This document shows positions 1-7,855 of a stretch of DNA of 34,240 nucleotides, one piece after another. The translations under genes were made by a program, and so were the position numbers. The notes beneath the pieces are model-generated. The model had not been told where the DNA came from and made no database searches. It saw only the letters and a list, made by a program, of their open reading frames with translations. The stretch is from an uncultured Methylococcaceae bacterium (GTDB taxonomy: Bacteria; Pseudomonadota; Gammaproteobacteria; Methylococcales; Methylomonadaceae), in NCBI GenBank assembly GCA_903945605.1, contig CAJAWH010000096.1, positions 1-34,240 of the forward strand, read 5' to 3'. Position 1 is the stretch's first letter. Every line of letters starts with the position of its first letter.

Positions 1-80
1 GCGGTCAGGTTACAGACCACCAGCAACAACGCTGCGGCGAGCTGGCTGATGGGCTTGGGTCGGGTGCGGTTTTGCTTCAT
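1..80 (-). CDS. N-terminus of an exported protein (partial)
   Basis: Only the first 26 codons lie in the window; the gene continues past the left edge on the minus strand. The ATG is at 78-80 (reverse). A GAGG ribosome binding site lies about 7 bases upstream and a good promoter further up. The translation begins MKQNRTRPKPISQL and continues with a hydrophobic run (AAALLLVVCNLTA). A basic start followed by a hydrophobic core is the usual shape of a signal peptide; the Cys in this run could mark a lipoprotein, but the lipobox is not convincing. Function cannot be inferred from this fragment. Confidence 0.6.
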   Translation of the reverse strand, partial: MKQNRTRPKPISQLAAALLLVVCNLT

Positions 81-134
81 GGTTGGCCTCAAATATTTAT
101 TAAATACAGTGGGTTTGCCCTAACAGGCAGGGTT

Positions 135-163
135 ATTTAACCCATCTCATCAAGCAATGTCAA
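135..163 (-). promoter_or_regulatory. sigma70-like promoter for the left-edge exported protein
   Basis: Minus-strand reading gives a perfect -35 box TTGACA (158-163), a 17-base spacer and -10 box TTAAAT (135-140). Transcription would start near 128, leaving a leader of about 48 bases before the ATG. A 7-bp inverted repeat (GTGGGCA/TGCCCAC, 176-198) sits just upstream of the -35 box and could bind a regulator. Confidence 0.6.
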
Positions 164-289
164 ATTTTTTGTAAAGTGGGCAAGCTGTTTGTGCCCACGC
201 GGAAACTTTATTTTTTGTAGAGTACAATACGCCTGTCCTTTTACCCTTAATCTTACCCTAAGCCCAAACAGCCAACACCCTCCCTCCCC

Positions 290-1762
290 ATGGGCATTAT
301 CAGCAAACTGGCATCACAAACCGCCATTTATGGCCTCAGCAGCATTTTTGGGCGCTTCCTCAATTATTTGCTGGTGCCCCTGTACACCTACTATTTCTCA
401 ACGGCAGAATACGGGATAGTGTCAGAATTTTATGCCTATGCCGGTTTTTTTTCGGTGCTGTTAATGCTGGGTTTTGAAACCGGCTATTTCCGCTTCCGCA
501 ACAAACAGCAAGCTAACCGTGATATCACTTATTCCACCGCACTGATTTTCATCGTGTTATTGAACGTGGGCTTTTTGGCACTGATTTTAAGCGCCAACAG
601 CCAACTGTCCAATGGCCTCAACTACCCGCAACATCCAGAATATATTTTATATTTCAGTGGCATTTTAATACTGGATGCGATAGCAGCCCTGCCCTTTGCA
701 CGGTTGCGGGCAGAGAACCGCGCGTTCCGTTTTGCCGGTATCAAACTAACGGAGATTTTGATCACCGTATTGTTAAGCCTGTTTTTTATTGTCTATTGCC
801 CGCCATTTTTTTCCGCCCACCCACAAACCTGGCAACAACAGGCCGTGGCCTTGGTTTATTTGCCCTCCATTGGCGTGGGTTATATTTTCATAGCCAACCT
901 AATTGCCAGCGCCATAAAAACGGTATTGCTGACCCCGCAACTGCTGGGCATTGCCTGGGGCTTTGACCGCCAACTGCTGGTAAAAATGCTGGGCTATTCC
1001 TTACCGATGGCGGTCATCGGCTTTGCCGGTATCATCAACGAAATGCTTGACCGCGTGCTGTTGAAATACCTGCTGCCTTACGATAGCCAAACCAACCTGA
1101 AGATGCTGGGCATTTACGCAGCCTGCTATAAGCTGTCCATTCTGATGTCGTTGTTTATCCAAGCTTTCCGTTATGCCGCCGAACCGTTTTTCTTCGCTTA
1201 CGCTGACCACAACGATGCCAAACCCGTTTATGCCAAGGTGCTGCGCTATTTTGTCATTTTTTGCGTGTTCATCTTTTTACTGGTGGCGCTATATTTGGAT
1301 TTTTTCCAATATTTCTTGGGCGAACCGTTCCGTAGCGGTTTGGCGGTAGTGCCTATCTTGTTGCTGGCCAACTTATTTTTGGGCATTTATGTCAACCTGT
1401 CAGTCTGGTACAAGCTCACTGACCGCACCTTAATGGGCGCGTGGGTGTCGATAGCGGGCGCAGTACTGACCATTGCCTTAAATATCTGGTGGATACCCTT
1501 GTTTGGCTTTGTCGGTTCGGCTTGGGCCACCTTGGCCTGTTATGCCTATATGGCCTTGCTGTCCTATGGTTTGGGGCAGATTTATTATCCGGTGGCTTAC
1601 CCAGTTTGGACTATCACCGGTTATATCGTCTGGGGGCTGGTGCTGTATGGCCTACAGGGGCAAGCCTTGCAGTTTTACCCGCACCCTTGGCTGGTTTCAT
1701 CGGGTCTGTTGCTGGCTTACCTGTTAAGCGTCGCCTGGTTTGAAGGCAGACGTAAACGGTAA
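290..1762 (+). CDS. polysaccharide/oligosaccharide flippase (Wzx/MATE-like)
   Basis: A 490-residue integral inner-membrane protein with about 12-14 hydrophobic segments spread along its full length and short charged loops. The N-terminus (KLASQTAIYGLSSIFGRFLN, then a hydrophobic stretch ending YYFSTAEYGIVS) is typical of the polysaccharide biosynthesis / O-antigen flippase branch of the MOP superfamily. These proteins move undecaprenyl-linked sugar units across the inner membrane. The length matches the family. The start chosen is ATG 290; no strong Shine-Dalgarno is seen, but a TACAAT box at 223-228 could serve as a -10 element. No glycosyltransferase or polymerase genes are next to it, so the polysaccharide it serves is unknown. 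A drug/Na+ MATE role is a less likely alternative. Confidence 0.82.
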   Translation: MGIISKLASQTAIYGLSSIFGRFLNYLLVPLYTYYFSTAEYGIVSEFYAYAGFFSVLLMLGFETGYFRFRNKQQANRDITYSTALIFIVLLNVGFLALILSANSQLSNGLNYPQHPEYILYFSGILILDAIAALPFARLRAENRAFRFAGIKLTEILITVLLSLFFIVYCPPFFSAHPQTWQQQAVALVYLPSIGVGYIFIANLIASAIKTVLLTPQLLGIAWGFDRQLLVKMLGYSLPMAVIGFAGIINEMLDRVLLKYLLPYDSQTNLKMLGIYAACYKLSILMSLFIQAFRYAAEPFFFAYADHNDAKPVYAKVLRYFVIFCVFIFLLVALYLDFFQYFLGEPFRSGLAVVPILLLANLFLGIYVNLSVWYKLTDRTLMGAWVSIAGAVLTIALNIWWIPLFGFVGSAWATLACYAYMALLSYGLGQIYYPVAYPVWTITGYIVWGLVLYGLQGQALQFYPHPWLVSSGLLLAYLLSVAWFEGRRKR

Positions 1763-1786
1763 TATCGTGCCGTATCCTACCCACAG

Positions 1787-1803
1787 CAAAACTGGCAGTT
1801 TTG
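1787..1803. promoter_or_regulatory. 17-bp perfect palindrome upstream of eutB
   Basis: CAAAACTGGCAGTTTTG is a perfect inverted repeat of 8-bp arms around one base, in the 98-bp gap before eutB. The one-base centre is too tight for a good RNA hairpin and no T-run follows, so an operator is more likely than a terminator. No regulator gene is adjacent. Confidence 0.3.
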
Positions 1804-1860
1804 TCCAGCAAATGCTAATCTTGCCCTGTCCAAGCCCGCCCCTGTCGCCAAGCCGCCGCC

Positions 1861-3258
1861 ATGTACACCACCCATATCGCCCAACAAACTTATAATTTTG
1901 TCAGCCTACGCAATTTGCTGGCAAAAGCCAGCCCTGCCCGTTCCGGCGATTATTTGGCGGGCGTGGCGGCAAGCAGCCATTTGGAACGGGTCGCGGCGCA
2001 ATGGGTGTTGGCGGATGTGCCGCTCAAGCAATTTTTGACCGAAGCCGTAGTGCCTTACGAAACCGACGAAGTGACGCGGCTGATTATGGACGGGCACGAC
2101 CCGGCCGCTTTTGCAGCCATCAGCCATTTGACCATCGGTGATTTCCGCGATTGGCTATTGTCCGAACAGGCCACTACCGAAACCTTAACCGCCATTGCGG
2201 CTGGCCTGACACCGGAAATGGTCGCCGCCGTGTGCAAAATCATGCGTATCCAAGATTTGATTTTGGTGGCGAAAAAATGCCGGGTGATCACCCGTTTCCG
2301 TGGCACGATAGGTCTGGAAAACCGCTTATCGACACGCCTGCAACCCAACCATCCAACTGACCACCCTGCCGGAGTCGCTGCCAGCATTTTAGATGGCTTG
2401 CTGTATGGTTGCGGGGATGCCGTCATCGGCATTAATCCCGCTTCTGACAACCTTGAAGCCACCGCACGTCTTTTATATATGCTAAATGACGTGATCGAGC
2501 GTTACCAAATACCCACCCAAGCCTGTGTATTGGCACACGTCACCACCACCTTGCAAGCAATGGCGCAAGGTGTGCCGGTCGATTTGGTGTTCCAGTCCAT
2601 CGCTGGCACGGAAAAGGCCAATGACAGTTTCGGCATTAACTTGGCGTTGCTGCAAGAAGCGCACCAAGCTGCCTTATCCCTGCAACGGGGCAGCCAATTT
2701 GCTGATGGCATTGGCAACAACTGCATGTATTTTGAAACCGGACAGGGCAGCGCACTATCCGCCAATGCCCACCAAGGCATGGACCAACAAACCTGCGAAG
2801 CCCGCGCTTATGCCGTGGCACGGCAATTTAAACCGCTGCTGGTCAACACCGTGGTGGGCTTTATTGGCCCGGAATATTTATACGACGGCAAGCAAATCAT
2901 CCGCGCCGGTTTGGAAGACCATTTTTGTGGCAAACTGCTGGGCTTGCCGATGGGCTGTGACATTTGCTACACCAACCACGCCGAAGCCGACCAAGACGAT
3001 ATGGATATGTTACTGACGCAATTTGCCGTGGCGGGCGGCACCTTTATCATGGGTGTGCCGGGGGCGGATGATGTGATGCTGAATTACCAATCAACCTCGT
3101 TCCATGATGCCTTATATATCCGGCAGGTGTTGGGGCTACGCCCGGCACCAGAATTTGAGGCTTGGCTGCAAAATAACCAGATTTTTAACCACCACAACCA
3201 ATTGTCCCGACCGGAACTGCCCGCTTTGTTCCGTTCGGCATTGGCCAGCCAAGGTTAA
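1861..3258 (+). CDS. eutB: ethanolamine ammonia-lyase, heavy (alpha) subunit
   Basis: EutB is the catalytic TIM-barrel subunit of adenosylcobalamin-dependent ethanolamine ammonia-lyase, which converts ethanolamine to acetaldehyde and ammonia. At 465 residues it matches the family length (about 450-470). Recognisable stretches include the N-terminal segment YNFVSLRNLLAKASPARSGD, the block around IAGTEKANDSFGINLALLQE, and the C-terminal AGGTFIMGVPGADDVMLNYQ (residues 391-410). ATG 1861 is chosen because it gives the standard N-terminus; no clear ribosome binding site is visible. The gene is followed after 4 bases by eutC, so the two are co-transcribed. No eutA reactivase, dehydrogenase or microcompartment shell gene is present, so the enzyme probably works free in the cytoplasm for nitrogen supply. 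Confidence 0.95.
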   Translation: MYTTHIAQQTYNFVSLRNLLAKASPARSGDYLAGVAASSHLERVAAQWVLADVPLKQFLTEAVVPYETDEVTRLIMDGHDPAAFAAISHLTIGDFRDWLLSEQATTETLTAIAAGLTPEMVAAVCKIMRIQDLILVAKKCRVITRFRGTIGLENRLSTRLQPNHPTDHPAGVAASILDGLLYGCGDAVIGINPASDNLEATARLLYMLNDVIERYQIPTQACVLAHVTTTLQAMAQGVPVDLVFQSIAGTEKANDSFGINLALLQEAHQAALSLQRGSQFADGIGNNCMYFETGQGSALSANAHQGMDQQTCEARAYAVARQFKPLLVNTVVGFIGPEYLYDGKQIIRAGLEDHFCGKLLGLPMGCDICYTNHAEADQDDMDMLLTQFAVAGGTFIMGVPGADDVMLNYQSTSFHDALYIRQVLGLRPAPEFEAWLQNNQIFNHHNQLSRPELPALFRSALASQG

Positions 3259-3262
3259 CATT

Positions 3263-4057
3263 ATGTCCCAACACCCGCCAACCACCCCTGACACTTGGCA
3301 ATGCCTAAGCCAATTTACCGCCGCACGGATTGCCTTAGGTCGGGCGGGTATCAGCCTGCCCACCCGTGCTTGTTTGGATTTTCAGCTAGCCCATGCCTTG
3401 GCGCGGGATGCTGTCAACCTGCCGTTAGATTTTGACCAGCTGGCGCACAGCCTGTCCGTGCAGGGCATTGCCTCGCTGTGCCTGCACAGCCAAGCCGCCA
3501 ACCAACAAATCTATCTGCAACGGCCTGATTTGGGACGCTTGTTAAGCCCTGCCAGCCAGCGCAGCTTACAAAAACTGAAACCTTCTGCTGCCGATGCGGT
3601 TGTGATTATCTCCGACGGCCTGTCATCAACCGCCATAACCCATCATGCCGAAGCTTTCCTTAGCATATTGCTGCCCAGCCTACAAGCCCAACAGTACCGG
3701 ATGCCGCCCGTGTGTTTGGTCAAACACGGACGGGTTGCCATTGGTGATGCCATAGCCGACCACTTTGCCGCCCGTTTATGCATTGTGTTGATCGGCGAAC
3801 GCCCCGGTTTAAGCTCGCCGGACAGTATGGGCATTTATTTCACCTACCAAGCCCGCTCCGGCTTTAGCACCGATGCCGACCGCAACTGTATTTCCAACAT
3901 CCACAGCAACGGCCTTAGCTATGCCCAAGCCTTACATAAACTGCTGTTTTTAATAGCCGGTGCGGAACAGCTCAAGCTATCGGGCGTGGCCTTAAAAGAC
4001 CAATCGACCGAAGCAGACTTGGCACTGCCACAAGCCAATTTCTTATTGGATTTTTAA
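3263..4057 (+). CDS. eutC: ethanolamine ammonia-lyase, light (beta) subunit
   Basis: This 264-residue subunit helps bind adenosylcobalamin and assembles with EutB. The family hallmarks are near the C-terminus: LIGERPGLSSPDSMG and the DRNCISNIHSNGL block. ATG 3263 starts MSQHPPTTPDTWQCLSQF, 4 bases after the eutB stop. The open frame extends upstream into eutB, but that extension is out of frame with EutB and has no EutC character. The sequence is somewhat short at the N-terminus compared with enteric EutC (about 295 residues), which often carries a variable N-terminal extension. Function is secure by sequence and by its position behind eutB. Confidence 0.94.
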   Translation: MSQHPPTTPDTWQCLSQFTAARIALGRAGISLPTRACLDFQLAHALARDAVNLPLDFDQLAHSLSVQGIASLCLHSQAANQQIYLQRPDLGRLLSPASQRSLQKLKPSAADAVVIISDGLSSTAITHHAEAFLSILLPSLQAQQYRMPPVCLVKHGRVAIGDAIADHFAARLCIVLIGERPGLSSPDSMGIYFTYQARSGFSTDADRNCISNIHSNGLSYAQALHKLLFLIAGAEQLKLSGVALKDQSTEADLALPQANFLLDF

Positions 4058-4093
4058 AAATAGCCATTGCCCTAGTATTTTTTTCAATAGCCC

Positions 4094-4122
4094 TTGACTT
4101 GCGTGATATTAAAGCCCATACT
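4094..4122 (+). promoter_or_regulatory. promoter of the cold-shock gene
   Basis: TTGACT (4094-4099), a 17-base spacer and CATACT (4117-4122) form a plausible sigma70 promoter. It would start transcription near 4129, leaving about 145 untranslated bases before the cold-shock ORF. Confidence 0.5.
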
Positions 4123-4128
4123 CTGATC

Positions 4129-4273
4129 CAGCTTGAAAATAAGATTTACCCTCTGTTTACCATTTCGATGTATCTGTGTTGTTTCTCGTCCGGTTTTTCA
4201 AAGTAATCTCCCATTTTTACCAGCTCCATCAGCCCTAGGGCTTTATTTATCTTTACAATTTATAGGACTTATC
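4129..4273 (+). promoter_or_regulatory. long 5' leader of the cold-shock mRNA
   Basis: About 145 bases separate the predicted start site from the ATG. Long structured leaders are a known feature of cspA-type mRNAs, where they act as a cold-responsive RNA switch. I do not see an exact cold-box match, so the regulatory role is inferred from length and position only. AGGA at 4264-4267 is the ribosome binding site. Confidence 0.35.
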
Positions 4274-4483
4274 ATGTCTACTACCACCGGCGTCGTCAAA
4301 TGGTTTAACTCTGAAAAAGGTTTTGGCTTTATTGAGCAAAAATCTGGCCCAGATGTTTTCGTACATTTCAGAAACATCAATAACTCAGGCGGCTACAAAT
4401 CTTTAGACGAAGGCCAAAACGTTCAGTTCACAGTGACCCAAGGCCAAAAAGGCCCACAAGCAGAAAACGTCACTGTTATCTAA
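4274..4483 (+). CDS. cspA: cold-shock protein, CspA family
   Basis: A 69-residue single cold-shock domain (OB fold) that binds single-stranded RNA/DNA and acts as an RNA chaperone. Both RNA-binding motifs are present: KGFGFIEQ (RNP1, about residues 15-22) and VFVHF (RNP2, about 32-36), plus the start [18 protein letters not shown] 4274 is chosen over the longer open frame beginning at 4133 because the family starts exactly here and AGGA lies 6 bases upstream. It is monocistronic, with its own promoter and a strong terminator. Whether it is cold-inducible or constitutive cannot be told from sequence. Confidence 0.95.
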   Translation: MSTTTGVVKWFNSEKGFGFIEQKSGPDVFVHFRNINNSGGYKSLDEGQNVQFTVTQGQKGPQAENVTVI

Positions 4484-4493
4484 ATAGCCTTCT

Positions 4494-4547
4494 AAAAAAA
4501 CCCGCTGTTGATGCCGGCTTGTCTGGTGTTGGCAGCGGGTTTTTTTG
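4494..4547 (+). terminator. rho-independent terminator after cspA
   Basis: AAAAAAACCCGCTG (4494-4507) pairs with CAGCGGGTTTTTTT (4533-4546), with a 25-base loop that can itself form a small inner stem (TGCC/GGCA). The A-run/T-run pair makes it effective in either direction. It insulates cspA from the KAP gene. Confidence 0.85.
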
Positions 4548-4590
4548 TTGTCTGAAATTTGGTAACAATAAGGTAAATGGGAGCAAATAG

Positions 4591-7551
4591 ATGCCTGAAT
4601 CGCGCCAGAAATTAAAAGTACCAGAGTTGCTTGTTTTCATTAGAATTTCAGCACTATGGTTTATCTTAGCAGGATGCTTCCGTATCGCCTACTACGCAGG
4701 CCAACAGTCTTTACCTTTATTATCTGGCGTTGCTTGTACTTTTCAAGCAGTAGGCATTATCGTCTGCCTGATTGTTTGCTTAGCCTACGCTTGGATGCGG
4801 GATGTTAAATCAACCATAAGCCGCCTTTTGCGTAGTTACCGCTTCGACATATTCGCTTTCGCAATTATTGGAGTTTGGTCAAACTATTTGGCATCGCCTT
4901 GGCTGTTAAAAGTACAGCCCGTCATTGATGGGATAGACCCTCGGTGGATTCCTACCATTTTGATAGCCCTGTTTTTGATGCTTCTATCGTCCATATTTAG
5001 GGGATACTGGATACTGAAAAAACCGCCACCCTCCCAATTCCACTTTTTTGGTGACGATGCAATTAAGACCGAAAATGAAAATACCCTGCAAAATAATGAA
5101 CTGGCGAGGAACTTCGCTGAGACGGTATTGGCAAGTAGAGCGCACTCAGGGCTCGTGTTTGGCATTGATGCCCCCTGGGGTATAGGCAAAACCAGCTTTG
5201 TCAATCTTGCGGAACGCTATTGGAAGAAGGCTGGGGGAGATTCGGTAATCGTTTTTCGTTTTGAACCTTTACGGTACGCTGCCGAACCCGATCTATCGGA
5301 GCGTTTTTTACGCGACCTTACAGCTGCTATTCAACAGCAGGTTTATGCACCAGAGTTCCTACCAGCCGCTTCGCGTTATTCGCGGATGATTAAGAGCATC
5401 TCGCTTTTTGGCTTCAGGCTGTCTATTGAACCACTGAATGAAACCATTGATGAATTAATGGAAGATATTGACGATGTCCTTAAAAGTATTCGCAGGCGCA
5501 TCATCGTCGTTATAGATGATCTAGATCGACTTGAACCTAAAACGGTCAACAACGTATTATTTGCTGTTAGACGCACGTTCAACCTATCGCAAGCAACATA
5601 TATCCTATGCTACGACACTGAAAATCTAGTGAAGGGAAAAGACGATGGCAGCAATGCACGTGAGTTTCTTGAGAAGTTTGTAACTGTGAAATTAAGCCTA
5701 TTTGTTGACAGTGCCATGCTCCGAGACTTCTTGAAAACGGACTGGCGAAAAAATGAGCATTCCATTCCGACCATTCCAATAGAAAACCTGAACAAGCTCG
5801 AGGCCGTTTTGAGCAAACTAGCTGAGATATTGGACTGGGATTTTGCGCCGAATTATTTCCCATTAATTGGCGATATGCGTAAACTGAAGCGTTTTGTCAA
5901 TGCAGTTCTTATGATGCAGATAGAGAAATCAGACTTAAGTAAAACAGATTTCAATGTGCATGACCTCGTCAACCTGATGCTTTTGCATCTTAACTATCCA
6001 GGAGTGTTTCGACATATCTATGCAGAAGAAACAGAAGGAAGGCAAGGTATATTTTCAGCAAAACGGAGTATTGAAGCGGGAACAGCAACATTCTTCAACA
6101 ATGAGAAATTTGAGCAAGTATTGAAAGAATACGATGCCACCGCAAGCTTCTTGTTAAAACAGTTATTCGACGTGGAAGTGCTAAATCTTGGGAAAATCGA
6201 TCTAGCTAATGAAAGCCTCCTAAGTTCCCGTGCCTGCTTCAACATGGCGCCGTTCCGGAATCTAGAAAAGTACCTGAAGCTAATCGTCAGATTAGCTAAG
6301 CCAGAACAGCGAGATACATTCAAGTTTTACCAAGATGCCGTCAATCGCGTTAAGAATGGCAATTCAGTTGATGCCATTTTAAAAGAAGTAGAGTTCAACC
6401 TGCAAAAAGGTGGATCAGCACACGAAAAATTTTGGCAGGTTTTGGTCAACCAGTCATACGAACTTACAAAAGATCCAGCCAAAGATGCTATCAATACCCT
6501 CGTGAAATATTTACCGCGTTATTCTTCAATTCCCGACTCCGGCGAATATATATCTTTGAGAAAAAGCACGATATTATCCTTAATCTACCTGTTGGATCGT
6601 GCTGGGTGGGGCCGCACCCAAGGACGTAGATTAGAAAATACCAAAGAAAATATACTCGAAATTGCTGAGCGTATCTACGGTGAAGGTAATTTCAAAAATG
6701 AAGGATTGATCCGTCGTTTGGCATCGGCGAAACGAGGGACACTTGGCTGGCACGATTTAATGCAATTCAGATTGCATTGTTCGGCTGACCGACTAGGACA
6801 AACACGCAATCTCCAAAGTGCGTTGATCGTTCATGATGACATAAATGCCCAGACGGATGGCATGGTTTCCACTCTCGCGTTAAAAGGTATGCGAACAATT
6901 TCCCAATCGGTGTTTAAACTGTTTAAAGAGACCTATATTGAACGTAATATTAATTTTTTTACCGAGGTTGATAACACACCTGACCATGAATTTTATGGAG
7001 ATTCCGAACAGTGGCTTAAAGCGCAAAGTTTACAAGTTGAAGATGGCAATCGGCTGGAAGATCAATTGTTAGCCACCCGTTCGGCTATAAAAAGCTTTGT
7101 TATATACCAGCTTGCCAATCGAGAAGATGGTCACGGTTCAGGTGTGGGAGTCGGTGTATATGATGAGTCGGGTACCGGTAATTTATCGGGCATTAGCTCT
7201 ATAATGAACGACTATATCTTTGATTTGTGCTTTAACCCATTGGTTGACGAGGACAACATCTATCATTTTACTGACCACTGCTTGCGTAACCTAAGCAGCG
7301 GTTTTTTTGGTGCTGATCAGGACGTGAAAGGGTATGCCGCCACAGGGAAGAGTTTAAGTACTGGACTTATTCCAGAAAAACTGCATGAATACTGGAAAAA
7401 TCACGGCCCATATATTAAGGGGAGAAATCTGCAAAATAAGGAAATGCCTGTTTTTACGTTTAATTATGTAGCAACATATACCGAACATTTGCCAAAAGTA
7501 TTTGAAGTGCTGGACAAAATGACAGCAGCTCCCCCTAAAAACAACGAATGA
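4591..7551 (+). CDS. membrane KAP-family P-loop NTPase
   Basis: A 986-residue protein. Four hydrophobic segments (about residues 13-36, 43-68, 85-106, 118-142) put the N-terminus in the inner membrane. A KAP-type P-loop domain follows: Walker A APWGIGKTS (194-202, lysine 200) and Walker B VVIDDLDRL (aspartates 309, 310 and 312). KAP NTPases are STAND-related P-loop ATPases of mostly unknown role; some occur in anti-phage systems. The C-terminal ~500 residues are not recognised. ATG 4591 has GGGAG about 9 bases upstream. Base composition looks more AT-rich than the flanking housekeeping genes, and a broken HTH gene follows, so transfer is likely. A defence role is possible but no partner nuclease or toxin is present in the window. 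Confidence 0.85.
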   Translation: MPESRQKLKVPELLVFIRISALWFILAGCFRIAYYAGQQSLPLLSGVACTFQAVGIIVCLIVCLAYAWMRDVKSTISRLLRSYRFDIFAFAIIGVWSNYLASPWLLKVQPVIDGIDPRWIPTILIALFLMLLSSIFRGYWILKKPPPSQFHFFGDDAIKTENENTLQNNELARNFAETVLASRAHSGLVFGIDAPWGIGKTSFVNLAERYWKKAGGDSVIVFRFEPLRYAAEPDLSERFLRDLTAAIQQQVYAPEFLPAASRYSRMIKSISLFGFRLSIEPLNETIDELMEDIDDVLKSIRRRIIVVIDDLDRLEPKTVNNVLFAVRRTFNLSQATYILCYDTENLVKGKDDGSNAREFLEKFVTVKLSLFVDSAMLRDFLKTDWRKNEHSIPTIPIENLNKLEAVLSKLAEILDWDFAPNYFPLIGDMRKLKRFVNAVLMMQIEKSDLSKTDFNVHDLVNLMLLHLNYPGVFRHIYAEETEGRQGIFSAKRSIEAGTATFFNNEKFEQVLKEYDATASFLLKQLFDVEVLNLGKIDLANESLLSSRACFNMAPFRNLEKYLKLIVRLAKPEQRDTFKFYQDAVNRVKNGNSVDAILKEVEFNLQKGGSAHEKFWQVLVNQSYELTKDPAKDAINTLVKYLPRYSSIPDSGEYISLRKSTILSLIYLLDRAGWGRTQGRRLENTKENILEIAERIYGEGNFKNEGLIRRLASAKRGTLGWHDLMQFRLHCSADRLGQTRNLQSALIVHDDINAQTDGMVSTLALKGMRTISQSVFKLFKETYIERNINFFTEVDNTPDHEFYGDSEQWLKAQSLQVEDGNRLEDQLLATRSAIKSFVIYQLANREDGHGSGVGVGVYDESGTGNLSGISSIMNDYIFDLCFNPLVDEDNIYHFTDHCLRNLSSGFFGADQDVKGYAATGKSLSTGLIPEKLHEYWKNHGPYIKGRNLQNKEMPVFTFNYVATYTEHLPKVFEVLDKMTAAPPKNNE

Positions 7552-7584
7552 ATTGCGGTTTCTGTCGGTGAATCGGTCAGGATT

Positions 7585-7776
7585 ATGCGTGAACTCCAAT
7601 AACTAAGCCAACATCAGTTGGCTGCACTGACTGGTATTTCCCAACCAACCCTTTCAGCAATTGCGCATAACCAAGTCAGTTTAGACCTTGAACAGGCAAA
7701 AATTCTAGCAAAAGCCCTTAAATGTCATCCTGCTGTGTTAGTTTTCCTTGGCTGGGATATTGAAGCCGCCGCTTAA
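7585..7776 (+). pseudogene. broken XRE/HTH regulator (HigA-like)
   Basis: Reading from ATG 7585 gives MRELQ, then TAA at 7600-7602. In the same frame it continues LSQHQLAALTGISQPTLSAI and AKALKCHPAVLVFLGWDIEA to TAA 7774-7776. This is a complete small Cro/CI-type helix-turn-helix protein (64 codons) with one in-frame stop inside helix 1. Antitoxin-like XRE proteins with this C-terminus (KALKCHPAVLVFPGWD-type) are common. No downstream start would keep the first helix. It was probably the regulator or antitoxin of the element that also carries the KAP gene. A sequencing error at 7600 is the alternative. Confidence 0.75.
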
Positions 7777-7794
7777 TTTTCAGCTTTGAATTGT

Positions 7795-7820
7795 CAGCCT
7801 AAAATTGAAATTTTGGGCTG
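7795..7820. terminator. hairpin between converging KAP/HTH block and kup
   Basis: CAGCCTAAAATT and AATTTTGGGCTG form a stem of about 11 bp with one G-U pair and a tight loop. It lies between genes that converge. No clear T-run follows on either strand, so it may only be a weak or bidirectional terminator. Confidence 0.35.
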
Positions 7821-7855
7821 GGCATTATGGGTTGTCGATAACTTCATTATGGTTT

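Noticed and set aside
3104-3262. Upstream extension of eutC into eutB
   Set aside because: The 53 extra residues are out-of-frame eutB sequence; ATG 3263 fits the family and the 4-base gap.
4591-7776. Calling the KAP/HTH block a complete anti-phage system
   Set aside because: Only one intact gene; no nuclease, QatB/C/D-like or toxin partner is visible, so the defence role is left as a hypothesis.
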